Shown: positions 1 to 6,715 of the stretch, in pieces
How the letters are laid out: each line of letters opens with the position of its first letter
How positions within the stretch are numbered: position 1 is the stretch's first letter
From: Burkholderiaceae bacterium
GTDB lineage: Bacteria; Pseudomonadota; Gammaproteobacteria; Burkholderiales; Burkholderiaceae_C
DNA: 15,334 nt
Reading direction: 5' to 3'
NCBI GenBank assembly: GCA_017853735.1
Contig: JAFMJA010000036.1
Span: 1-15,334, forward strand
Program-made: the position numbers and the translations under genes
Notes under the pieces: model-generated
The model's database searches: none
What the model was told of the DNA's origin: nothing
Seen by the model: the letters and a program-made list of their open reading frames with translations, nothing else

Positions 1-1143
1 AAGGGCTGGGCGGTCTGGCAGGAGGTCGAGCAGTACATGCGGCGTGTCTACCGTGACAACGGCTATCTGGAGGTCAAGGCGCCGCAGATCATTGACAAGG
101 CGCTGTGGGAGAAGACCGGCCATTGGGACAAGTACCGTGAGCACATGTTCACCACGGAGAGTGAGAAGCGAGATTACGCGCTCAAGCCGATGAACTGCCC
201 AGGACACATCCTGATCTACAAGCAGGGGGTCAAGAGCTACCGGGATCTGCCCTTGCGCCTGGGGGAATTTGGCCAGTGTCATCGTAACGAGCCCACCGGT
301 GGCCTGCACGGCATCATGCGGGTGCGCGGCTTCACCCAGGATGATGGTCATATTTTCTGCACCGAAGACCAGATCCTGCCTGAGTGCGTGGCCTTTACCG
401 CCTTGCTGCAAAAGGTGTACCGGGACTTTGGGTTCACCGACATCATTTACAAGGTGGCCACCCGACCCGAAAAGCGCATTGGCTCCGACGCCCTGTGGGA
501 CAAGGCCGAAGCCGCCCTGATGCAGAGCCTGAAGGCTGCCCGGTGCGATTTCGAGGTGGCGCCGGGCGACGGCGCTTTTTATGGACCCAAGATCGAATAC
601 ACCCTCAAAGACGCGATTGGCCGGCATTGGCAGTGCGGCACTATCCAGGTCGACTTCTCCATGCCCGAGCGTCTGGACGCCGAATATGTCGGTGAGGACG
701 GCATGCGCCATCGCCCGGTGATGTTGCACCGCGCCATTCTGGGCAGTCTGGAGCGTTTTATTGGCATTTTGATCGAGGAGCATGCGGGCGCGTTGCCCAC
801 CTGGCTGGCGCCGGTGCAGGTTTCAGTGCTCAATATCACCGATGCCCAGGCGGATTACTGTCTGGAAATTGCTGAAAAACTCAAGAAATCTTTGCCAAAT
901 CAAGAACTTAGACTGCAAACCGACCTGCGCAACGAGAAAATAACGTATAAAATACGGGAGCACTCGATGCAAAAGCTGCCCTACATCCTGGTCGCGGGCG
1001 ACAAGGAAAAAGCAGCTGGTGCCGTTGCAGTGCGTGCCCGGGGTAATAAAGACCTCGGTGTGATGTCCCTCGAAGCCTTTGTGCAATTGATCGCGGCGGA
1101 CATTGCTCACAAGTCAGTCGAACAGGCTCCACAGGGTCAGTAA
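1..1143 (+). CDS. thrS: Threonine-tRNA ligase, 3' part (5' end outside window)
   Basis: Charges tRNA-Thr with threonine in the cytoplasm (class II aminoacyl-tRNA synthetase). The frame is open from the first base, so the gene is cut by the window edge; about 380 C-terminal residues of an expected 635-640 are present. The class II core is clear: the MNCPGH segment, motif 2 around RLGEFGQCHRNEPTG, and motif 3 at HRAILGSLERFIG. The three zinc ligands known for ThrRS appear as Cys at 196-198, His at 349-351 (in HIFC) and His at 727-729 (in LHRA). The anticodon-binding domain follows (about 800-1110). The N-terminal TGS and editing domains would lie upstream. It is followed after 70 bp by infC, the usual order in proteobacteria. 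A stretch around 866-957 is unusually AT-rich for this gene and could hold an infC promoter. Confidence 0.97.
   Translation, partial: KGWAVWQEVEQYMRRVYRDNGYLEVKAPQIIDKALWEKTGHWDKYREHMFTTESEKRDYALKPMNCPGHILIYKQGVKSYRDLPLRLGEFGQCHRNEPTGGLHGIMRVRGFTQDDGHIFCTEDQILPECVAFTALLQKVYRDFGFTDIIYKVATRPEKRIGSDALWDKAEAALMQSLKAARCDFEVAPGDGAFYGPKIEYTLKDAIGRHWQCGTIQVDFSMPERLDAEYVGEDGMRHRPVMLHRAILGSLERFIGILIEEHAGALPTWLAPVQVSVLNITDAQADYCLEIAEKLKKSLPNQELRLQTDLRNEKITYKIREHSMQKLPYILVAGDKEKAAGAVAVRARGNKDLGVMSLEAFVQLIAADIAHKSVEQAPQGQ
946..953 (+). promoter_or_regulatory. Possible internal -10 element for infC inside thrS
   Basis: TATAAAAT lies in an AT-rich island (roughly 937-955) within the otherwise GC-rich thrS coding sequence, about 260 bp before the proposed infC start. 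In E. coli, infC is also transcribed from promoters inside thrS, which makes the position suggestive. I see no convincing -35 hexamer 16-18 bp upstream, so this is a weak call resting on composition and context. Confidence 0.25.
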
Positions 1144-1176
1144 GTCAGATTTTTGGTGCGCATTGGGCGGTGGGTC

Positions 1177-1192
1177 GCCGCCTTCGGGCGGC
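1177..1192 (+). promoter_or_regulatory. UUCG hairpin upstream of infC
   Basis: A perfect 6-bp stem GCCGCC/GGCGGC closes a TTCG tetraloop, with the C(UUCG)G arrangement known to be very stable. It ends 8 bases before the infC Shine-Dalgarno (AAGGA, 1201-1205). There is no uninterrupted T-run after it (ATTGCTTT), so it is a poor terminator; a role in translation control or RNA processing is an inference. An alternative stem between GGCGG at 1166-1170 and CCGCC at 1178-1182 would compete with it. Confidence 0.6.
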
Positions 1193-1213
1193 ATTGCTTT
1201 AAGGAATGAAACC

Positions 1214-1801
1214 ATCGCTACTGAATTTCGTGACCGTCGTCAACGCGAGGAACGCAAGCACCGCTTGAACCGAGAAATCATGGCTCCTGAGGTACGTATC
1301 TCAGGCCCCGAGAACGAGCCCATGGGCGTAGTCAGCCTCTCCGAGGCCCTGCGTCTGGCTGGCGAAATGGATGTGGATCTGGTTGAGATTGCACCCATGG
1401 CCACCCCGCCGGTTTGCCGGCTGATGGACTACGGTAAGTTCAAGTACCAGGAGCAGAAAAAGGCGGCGGAGGCGAAAGCCAAGCAAAAGGTGATTGAAGT
1501 CAAGGAGATCAAGTTCCGCCCTGGAACGGATGACGGTGACTACAACATCAAGTTGCGCAATATCCGGCGCTTTCTGGAAGAAGGCGACAAATGCAAGATC
1601 ACGCTGCGCTTTCGGGGGCGCGAGATCACGCACCAGGAGTTGGGATTGGCGATGCTGGAACGGATGAGGACCGACTTGGGCGATTCGATTGTGGTCGAAC
1701 AGTTCCCCAAGCTGGAAGGCCGGCAGATGATCATGATGATCGCGCCAGGCAAGAAAAAAGGCGGGAGCGTTTCGCTCAAGCCGGCTGCCGAGGCAGCCTA
1801 G
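1214..1801 (+). CDS. infC: Translation initiation factor IF-3, AUC start proposed
   Basis: IF3 binds the 30S subunit, checks the start codon and initiator tRNA, and prevents premature subunit joining. The N-terminal domain (about residues 18-80, RLNREI..EVR through PPVCRLMDYGKFKY) is followed by a Lys/Ala-rich linker helix (EQKKAAEAKAKQK) and the C-terminal domain with FRPGTDDGDYNIK and RFRGREITHQELG. I place the start at ATC 1214: AAGGA sits 8 bases upstream and the protein is then 195 aa, close to family length (180 in E. coli). The first in-frame ATG in the conserved region (1280) has no Shine-Dalgarno and would remove the basic N-terminus; the ATG at 1103 lies within thrS and would add unrelated residues. 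Non-AUG starts on infC are known (AUU in E. coli) and let IF3 repress its own translation. The tail ends in a short Ala-rich extension. Confidence 0.93.
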   Translation: MATEFRDRRQREERKHRLNREIMAPEVRISGPENEPMGVVSLSEALRLAGEMDVDLVEIAPMATPPVCRLMDYGKFKYQEQKKAAEAKAKQKVIEVKEIKFRPGTDDGDYNIKLRNIRRFLEEGDKCKITLRFRGREITHQELGLAMLERMRTDLGDSIVVEQFPKLEGRQMIMMIAPGKKKGGSVSLKPAAEAA

Positions 1802-1834
1802 TTTTATCTGTCAGAGCTTTGTCTCTGGTGGGTT

Positions 1835-1859
1835 GGCAGCATGGCCTGGCCTTGCTGCC
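1835..1859 (+). promoter_or_regulatory. rpmI leader stem-loop 1
   Basis: GGCAGCA (1835-1841) pairs perfectly with TGCTGCC (1853-1859) around an 11-base loop. It is the first of three consecutive stem-loops in the 184-bp gap between infC and rpmI. No T-run follows, so it is not an obvious terminator. Confidence 0.5.
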
Positions 1860-1885
1860 TTGAGTGGTGTAGCAGCACCGCTCAA
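1860..1885 (+). promoter_or_regulatory. rpmI leader stem-loop 2
   Basis: TTGAGTGGTG (1860-1869) pairs with CACCGCTCAA (1876-1885), ten base pairs with one wobble, around a six-base loop. It directly abuts stem-loop 1 and could stack on it coaxially. Confidence 0.55.
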
Positions 1886-1915
1886 CGGGAAGCCGATAGG
1901 CGACCCCTAAAAGTG

Positions 1916-1963
1916 GCTCGGGGCCGACAAGTGCCGGAAAAGGTTTCCGGACGCCTCACGAGC
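1916..1963 (+). promoter_or_regulatory. rpmI leader stem-loop 3, next to the ribosome binding site
   Basis: The apical hairpin is CCGGAAA (1934-1940) with TTTCCGG (1944-1950), perfect over 7 bp. Below it GGGGC (1920-1924) can pair with GCCTC (1953-1957), and GCTC (1916-1919) with GAGC (1960-1963) past a two-base bulge. The structure ends 9 bases before the rpmI Shine-Dalgarno AAGGAG (1973-1978). In E. coli, L20 represses rpmI-rplT by binding folded RNA in this same gap; a similar role here is inferred from position and foldability only. Confidence 0.5.
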
Positions 1964-1985
1964 ACAAGTAAAAAGGAGCATTCAC

Positions 1986-2189
1986 ATGCCCAAAATGAAG
2001 ACCAAGAGCAGCGCCAAAAAGCGCTTTCGTGTTCGTCCGGGGGGTACCGTCAAGCGCGGTCAAGCCTTCAAGCGTCACATCCTGACCAAGAAGACCACCA
2101 AGAACAAACGCCATCTGCGTGGTGCGGTTGCCGTGCATGAGACCAACATGGGTCACATGGCGCAAATGCTGCCCGGCACCGGTATTTAA
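1986..2189 (+). CDS. rpmI: 50S ribosomal protein L35 (bL35)
   Basis: A 67-residue, highly basic protein of the large ribosomal subunit. It begins MPKMKTKSSAKKRFR and continues through RHILTKKTTKNKRHLR, the family signature, at the normal family length. The start is fixed by AAGGAG at 1973-1978, seven bases before ATG. It lies between infC and rplT, its standard place, and is separated from rplT by only 25 bp, so the two are almost certainly cotranscribed. The 184-bp leader before it is unusually long for this operon and structured, which suggests that control of L35/L20 synthesis acts here. Confidence 0.98.
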   Translation: MPKMKTKSSAKKRFRVRPGGTVKRGQAFKRHILTKKTTKNKRHLRGAVAVHETNMGHMAQMLPGTGI

Positions 2190-2214
2190 TTAACGACGAA
2201 CAAGGAGTACTCAT

Positions 2215-2574
2215 ATGCCTCGCGTCAAACGTGGTGTAACCGCCCGCGCCCGTCACAAGAAAGTTCTCGCCCTGGCCAAGGGTTTCCGCGGTCGCCGCGG
2301 CAATGTCTTCCGTATCGCCAAAGAGGCGGTGATGAAGGCCGGCCAGTATGCCTACCGGGATCGTCGTGCCAAGAAGCGCGTGTTCCGTCAGCTCTGGATC
2401 GCTCGTATCAATGCGGCGGCCCGTCAGTGCGGTTTGACCTACAGCCAATTTGCCAACGGCCTGAAGAAAGCCGAGATTGCCATCGACCGCAAGGTGCTGG
2501 CTGATATTGCTGTCAACGACATGGCGGCATTTGCCGGCATTGTGGAGCAGGTCAAGGCCAAGCTGGCTGCTTGA
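2215..2574 (+). CDS. rplT: 50S ribosomal protein L20 (bL20)
   Basis: Binds 23S rRNA early in large-subunit assembly; in several bacteria it also represses its own operon by binding leader RNA. The 119-aa protein starts MPRVKRGVTARARHKK and contains the conserved AKGFRGRRGNVFRIAKEAV and YRDRRAKKRVFRQLWIARINAAAR segments. The basic, extended N-terminal tail (about residues 1-60) and globular C-terminal domain (60-119) are as in the family. The Shine-Dalgarno AAGGAG (2202-2207) is seven bases before ATG. Two strong hairpins follow the stop codon, before pheS. Confidence 0.98.
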   Translation: MPRVKRGVTARARHKKVLALAKGFRGRRGNVFRIAKEAVMKAGQYAYRDRRAKKRVFRQLWIARINAAARQCGLTYSQFANGLKKAEIAIDRKVLADIAVNDMAAFAGIVEQVKAKLAA

Positions 2575-2584
2575 TTCACCAGAC

Positions 2585-2610
2585 CAGGGCCACACGCAAG
2601 TGTGGTCCTG
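2585..2610 (+). promoter_or_regulatory. GNRA-capped hairpin between rplT and pheS
   Basis: An 11-bp stem (2585-2595 with 2600-2610, one G-U pair) is capped by a GCAA tetraloop; the top six pairs are CCACAC/GTGTGG. It starts 10 bases after the rplT stop. No T-run follows. It may act with the next hairpin, or protect the upstream ribosomal-protein mRNA from 3' decay; both are inferences. Confidence 0.6.
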
Positions 2611-2618
2611 CAAAGAAC

Positions 2619-2661
2619 AAGGGCTAGAGCTTTTTGCAGAGCTTTAGCCCTTTGCTTTTGC
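2619..2661 (+). terminator. Intrinsic terminator or attenuator before pheS
   Basis: AAGGGCTAGAGCT (2619-2631) pairs with AGCTTTAGCCCTT (2640-2652), 13 bp with one G-U pair, around an 8-base loop. The strand continues TTTGCTTTTGC, a broken T-rich tail. The position matches the pheST attenuator of E. coli, between rplT and pheS. The tail is imperfect, so partial read-through into pheS is likely. Confidence 0.65.
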
Positions 2662-2687
2662 AAAATCCCATCGACCGCAGGAATCAC

Positions 2688-3740
2688 ATGAACGAGTTGG
2701 ACGCCATCGTTGCCAGTGCCAAGCTTGCTTTTTCCCAGGCCACGACGCCGCCTGAGCTGGAGAATGCCAAGGCGCGTTTTCTGGGCAAGACCGGCAGCAT
2801 CACCGAGCTGATGAAAGGCATGGCCGCGCTGAGCGTGGAGGAAAAAAAGTCGCGCGGTGCTGCGATCAACCTGGCCAAACAGGCTATTGAAGCCGAATTG
2901 AACGCCAGTCGCCAAGCGCTGGCCGATGCAGAGTTGCAAAAGCAGTTGCACGCCGAGGCGCTGGATGTCACCCTGCCTGGACGCGAACGGGGCCTGGGGG
3001 GCTTGCATCCGGTTTCACTCACCATGGAGCGCATCGAGGCGATTTTTGGCTCCATGGGATTTGAGGTGGCCCAAGGCCCGGAGATTGAGGCCGACTGGTA
3101 CAACTTCACCGCACTCAACACCCCTGAAGACCATCCGGCGCGTTCCATGCACGACACGTTCTATGTCGAAGGTGGCAGCGAAAAAGTACCCAACCTCTTG
3201 CGCACCCATACCAGCCCGGTCCAGGTGCGCCACGCGCTACAACATGTCAAATTGCACCAGGCGGCCATGGATGCGGGGCAGCCCATGCCGGAAATCCGGG
3301 TGATCGCGCCTGGGCGCACCTACCGTGTCGACAGCGACGCCACCCATTCCCCCATGTTTCACCAATGTGAAGGGCTGTGGCTTGGTGAGAATGTTAGTTT
3401 CAAGGATCTCAAATACCTGTTCACCGAGTTCTGCCGCACTTTTTTTGAAAGCGACGATCTGGTGCTGCGCTTTCGTCCCAGCTTTTTCCCCTTCACCGAG
3501 CCCAGCGCGGAAATTGACATTCAGTTTCAGCAGGGCCCCTTGGCGGGTCGCTGGCTGGAGGTTGCCGGTTCTGGCCAGGTGCATCCGAATGTGGTGCGCC
3601 ATATGGGGCTGGATCCGGAAAAACACATCGGTTTTGCCTTTGGCATGGGCCTGGATCGCTTCACCATGCTGCGTTACGGGGTCAATGACCTGAGACTGTT
3701 CTTTGATGGCGACTTGCGTTTCCTGTCGCAATTCCGCTGA
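2688..3740 (+). CDS. pheS: Phenylalanine-tRNA ligase alpha subunit
   Basis: Catalytic subunit of the (alpha-beta)2 phenylalanyl-tRNA synthetase. The 350-aa protein has an N-terminal helical/coiled-coil tRNA-binding arm (about 1-90) and a class II core: motif 1 region IEADWYNFTALNTPEDHPAR, LRTHTSPVQVRH, motif 2 at GRTYRVDSDATHSPMFHQCEG (about 208-228), RFRPSFFPFTEPSAEID, and motif 3 at GMGLDRFTMLRYG (about 319-331). The chosen ATG gives MNELDAIVASAK and has AGGA at 2679-2682; an upstream in-frame TTG at 2634 lies in the terminator loop and is rejected. Somewhat longer than E. coli PheS (327 aa). It is followed 26 bp later by pheT. Confidence 0.97.
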   Translation: MNELDAIVASAKLAFSQATTPPELENAKARFLGKTGSITELMKGMAALSVEEKKSRGAAINLAKQAIEAELNASRQALADAELQKQLHAEALDVTLPGRERGLGGLHPVSLTMERIEAIFGSMGFEVAQGPEIEADWYNFTALNTPEDHPARSMHDTFYVEGGSEKVPNLLRTHTSPVQVRHALQHVKLHQAAMDAGQPMPEIRVIAPGRTYRVDSDATHSPMFHQCEGLWLGENVSFKDLKYLFTEFCRTFFESDDLVLRFRPSFFPFTEPSAEIDIQFQQGPLAGRWLEVAGSGQVHPNVVRHMGLDPEKHIGFAFGMGLDRFTMLRYGVNDLRLFFDGDLRFLSQFR

Positions 3741-3766
3741 TACCCTGAATTCGAGAAAACCTGACC

Positions 3767-6199
3767 ATGCAATTCCCAGAGTCCTGGCTGCGCGAGTTCT
3801 GTGACCCGCCGCTTTCCACCCAGCAACTGGCTGACGCGCTCACCATGGCGGGTCTGGAGGTGGAAGACCTACGGCCGGTTGCGCCGTCATTCACCCATGT
3901 GGTGGTGGGTGAAATCCGGGAGGCTGTGCAGCATCCCAATGCCGATCGCCTGCGCGTGTGCCAGGTGGATGTGGGGCAGGGGGCTTTGCTGAACATCGTC
4001 TGTGGCGCGCCCAATGCGCGTGCTGGCATCCGGGTGCCCTGCGCCCTGGTGGGTGCCCAACTTCCCCCGGGAGAAGACGGCCAGCCCTTCACCATCAAAC
4101 TTGGCAAGTTACGTGGTGTGGAAAGTCAGGGCATGCTCTGCTCAGCGCGTGAACTCAAGCTTTCAGATGACCACGGCGGCTTGCTGGAACTCGCCGCCCA
4201 TGCGCCGATTGGCCAGAACCTGCGTGAGCACCTGTTGCTGGATGACACCCTGTTCACCTTGAAGCTCACCCCCAACCTGGCGCACTGTCTCTCGGTCTAT
4301 GGCGTAGCACGCGAAGTGGCTGCGCTCACCGGCGCCCCGCTGAAAACGCCCCACATTCCAGCTGTTCCAGCGACGATCGCTGACATCCAGCCTGTGCGAA
4401 TCAGTGCTCCGGATCTGTGTGGTCGTTTTTCCGGTCGCGTTGTGCGCCATGTCAACACACAGGCCGCTACCCCGCCCTGGATGGTGGAGCGTCTGGCGCG
4501 CTGCGGCCAGCGCAGCGTCACCGCCCTGGTGGATATCTCCAACTATGTGATGTTCGAATTGGGCCGGCCTACGCATATTTTTGACCTGGACAAGATCCAG
4601 GGCGCGCTGGACGTGCGCTGGGGACGCCCCGGTGAACAGCTCAAACTGCTCAACGGCAACACCGTCACGGTCGATGGCGAGGTTGGCGTCATCGCTGATG
4701 CACATCAGGTGGAATCGTTGGCAGGCATCATGGGTGGCGATGCCACCGCGGTCTCGGATGACACCCGTCATGTTTATGTTGAGGCGGCCTTCTGGTGGCC
4801 CAAGGCAATTGCTGGACGTTCGCGCCGTTACAATTTTTCCACCGATGCCGGTCACCGCTATGAGCGCGGGGTGGACCCAGAACTCACCGTCGCGCATATC
4901 GAGCGCATCACCCAGTTGATCCTTGATATTTGTGGCACCCCTGAAACTGCCTGTGGCCCGATCGATGATCAACAGGTCCAATTGCCACAGGCCCAGCCGG
5001 TGAGCTTGCGGGTGGCGCGCGCAGCCAAGATCATCGGCATGCCGCTCACCCAGTCGCAATGCGCTGACGCACTTGGACGACTGGGCTTGTCTCTGGTCGA
5101 GGGCCAAGGCACCATCACGGTGACACCGCCCCTGTACCGATTTGACCTGCAGATCGAAGAAGACCTGATTGAGGAAGTGGCACGGATGATCGGCTATGAC
5201 AAGCTGCCCCATACGCCGCCCCTGGCACCGGTAACGCCCCGTCCTCAGACCGAAAGCCAGCGCAGCAGCTTTGTGCTGCGCCGCCAACTGGCGGGACTGG
5301 GTTACCAGGAAACCATCAACTACAGCTTTGTCGATGAGCGTTGGGAGCGCGAGTTGGCTGGCAATGGCGCACCCATCCGCTTGTTGAATCCGATCGCCAG
5401 CCAGATGGGGGTGATGCGCTCCTCCCTGATGGGTTCTTTGCTACAGGTTCTCAAATTCAACCAAGATCGCAAAGCCGCACGGGTACGCGTGTTTGAGTTG
5501 GGCCGTGTTTTCCTGCGCGACGATACGGTGGCGGACTCGGTCAGCACGGTCCAGGGTTTTTCCCAGCCCATGCGTCTGGCTGGTCTGGCCTGCGGTCCCA
5601 CCGACGCCCTGCAATGGGGCCGGAAAGAGCAGCAGCTTGATTTTTATGATGTCAAGGGTGATGTGGAGGCTTTGCTGTTCCCAAAGATTGCCCACTTCGA
5701 AGCTGCCAGCCATCCGGCCATGCACCCCGGGCGTTGTGCCCGTGTCATGCTCGAAGGCCAGGAAATCGGTTTCATCGGCGAATTGCATCCAAGATGGCGA
5801 CAGGCCTACGAACTGAACCAGATACCCGTGCTGTTTGAACTTGAACTTGATGCGCTCCTGCAGCGCACACTCAAACAAGCCCAGGCGGTTGCCAAGCACC
5901 AGTTTGTCGAACGTGATCTGGCTTTGGTCGTCCCTGAGCAGGTAAGCCACGACAGTCTTTTACGATCCATTCAAGCGGCGCCCACGCAGGGCTTGCTGCA
6001 AAACCTGGTGCTGTTTGATGTCTACCGGCCCAAGCCAGGAACGCTTGCCGCAGGCATGGCCGCAGGAGAAAAAAGCCTGGCAGTTCGAATCACCTTTGGC
6101 AGTGAGGCGCATACACTGACCGATGAGCAGGTGGAGCAGGCGGTGCATGCGATCATGGATAAACTGAGGGTGGACCTGGGAGCGCGGCAGCGCGCATAA
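3767..6199 (+). CDS. pheT: Phenylalanine-tRNA ligase beta subunit
   Basis: Structural and editing subunit of PheRS, which binds tRNA-Phe and hydrolyses mischarged Tyr-tRNA-Phe. The 810-aa length is near the family norm (795 in E. coli). Domains in order: an EMAP/OB-type tRNA-binding domain (about 40-150; HPNADRLRVCQVDVG and IVCGAPNARAG), B3/B4 editing domain (about 210-395; RSVTALVDISNYVMFELGRP, FSTDAGHRYERGVD), B5 DNA-binding-like domain (about 410-480; ending RFDLQIEEDLIEEVARMIGY), a catalytic-like core (about 490-700), and the C-terminal FDX-ACB anticodon-binding domain (about 709-806; VERDLALVV). The ribosome binding site is poor, so translational coupling to pheS is plausible. ihfA follows 45 bp downstream. 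Confidence 0.97.
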   Translation: MQFPESWLREFCDPPLSTQQLADALTMAGLEVEDLRPVAPSFTHVVVGEIREAVQHPNADRLRVCQVDVGQGALLNIVCGAPNARAGIRVPCALVGAQLPPGEDGQPFTIKLGKLRGVESQGMLCSARELKLSDDHGGLLELAAHAPIGQNLREHLLLDDTLFTLKLTPNLAHCLSVYGVAREVAALTGAPLKTPHIPAVPATIADIQPVRISAPDLCGRFSGRVVRHVNTQAATPPWMVERLARCGQRSVTALVDISNYVMFELGRPTHIFDLDKIQGALDVRWGRPGEQLKLLNGNTVTVDGEVGVIADAHQVESLAGIMGGDATAVSDDTRHVYVEAAFWWPKAIAGRSRRYNFSTDAGHRYERGVDPELTVAHIERITQLILDICGTPETACGPIDDQQVQLPQAQPVSLRVARAAKIIGMPLTQSQCADALGRLGLSLVEGQGTITVTPPLYRFDLQIEEDLIEEVARMIGYDKLPHTPPLAPVTPRPQTESQRSSFVLRRQLAGLGYQETINYSFVDERWERELAGNGAPIRLLNPIASQMGVMRSSLMGSLLQVLKFNQDRKAARVRVFELGRVFLRDDTVADSVSTVQGFSQPMRLAGLACGPTDALQWGRKEQQLDFYDVKGDVEALLFPKIAHFEAASHPAMHPGRCARVMLEGQEIGFIGELHPRWRQAYELNQIPVLFELELDALLQRTLKQAQAVAKHQFVERDLALVVPEQVSHDSLLRSIQAAPTQGLLQNLVLFDVYRPKPGTLAAGMAAGEKSLAVRITFGSEAHTLTDEQVEQAVHAIMDKLRVDLGARQRA

Positions 6200-6244
6200 G
6201 CTGGCCTGAGCGCATATTGCGCCTGGCTGAATCAGAGCAAGATC

Positions 6245-6592
6245 ATGGAAATCACGGTTGAAAGTCTTGAAACGCAGGCCCTGACCAAGGCTCAGCTGGC
6301 AGAGTTGCTGTTCGAACGCATTGGCCTGAACAAGCGTGAAGCCAAGGACATGGTGGATGCTTTTTTCGAGCTGATTGTGGACCACCTGATTGAAGGCCAG
6401 GATGTGAAAATTTCTGGCTTTGGAAACTTCCAGATACGCACCAAAGCTCCACGCCCCGGCCGCAACCCGCGCACTGGCGAAGCCATCCCGATCGGTGCGC
6501 GGCGAGTGGTCACCTTTCACGCCAGCCATAAACTTAAAGACCAGATTCAGGACGATCTGGCCCCCCTCGACTCCGAATGGAGTGATGCCTGA
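6245..6592 (+). CDS. ihfA: Integration host factor subunit alpha
   Basis: Sequence-specific DNA-bending protein that acts as a heterodimer with IhfB in nucleoid structure, transcription and recombination. The core ALTKAQLAELLFERIGLNKREAKDMVDAFFELI is the helical dimerisation body; VKISGFGNFQIRTKAPRPGRNPRTGEAIPI forms the beta arms, with the intercalating proline in GRNPRTG; ARRVVTFHASHKLKDQI closes the fold. At 115 aa it is longer than E. coli IhfA (99 aa), with about 11 extra N-terminal residues (MEITVESLETQ) and an acidic tail. The start has only a weak Shine-Dalgarno (GAGCAAG). Its position directly after pheT is the standard proteobacterial arrangement, which separates it from ihfB/hupB. 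Confidence 0.95.
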   Translation: MEITVESLETQALTKAQLAELLFERIGLNKREAKDMVDAFFELIVDHLIEGQDVKISGFGNFQIRTKAPRPGRNPRTGEAIPIGARRVVTFHASHKLKDQIQDDLAPLDSEWSDA

Positions 6593-6715
6593 GGCGTGAA
6601 TCTGCCAACCTTGTCGGGTGCTTGGAACCAATTCACCGATATCTGCTGACAAGCCTTTGCAGGCGGGCTCAAGTTGGAGTAACCTTAGCACCTGTCTTTC
6701 TTTCTGACGTCCTTC

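Noticed and set aside
1103..1213. Longer infC frame starting at ATG 1103 inside thrS
   Set aside because: The added residues overlap thrS in another frame and read through the intergenic hairpin; they resemble nothing in IF3, and the AAGGA-ATC pair at 1201-1216 fits better.
1206..1268. Out-of-frame 20-codon ORF with ATG 1206 overlapping the infC start
   Set aside because: The AAGGA directly abuts this ATG with no spacer, so initiation would be poor; peptide unrecognised. It might still compete with the AUC start, but there is no evidence.
2634..2687. TTG-started N-terminal extension of PheS
   Set aside because: The TTG is in the terminator loop without a ribosome binding site; MNELDAIV at 2688 with AGGA upstream matches PheS proteins.
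2600..2691. Possible leader peptides from GTG 2600 or GTG 2602 before pheS
   Set aside because: No Shine-Dalgarno, no run of Phe codons, and both starts are inside the GNRA hairpin stem.
6210..6222. GCGCA-TAT-TGCGC palindrome between pheT and ihfA
   Set aside because: Only 5-bp arms in a GC-rich gap, no T-run; likely chance.
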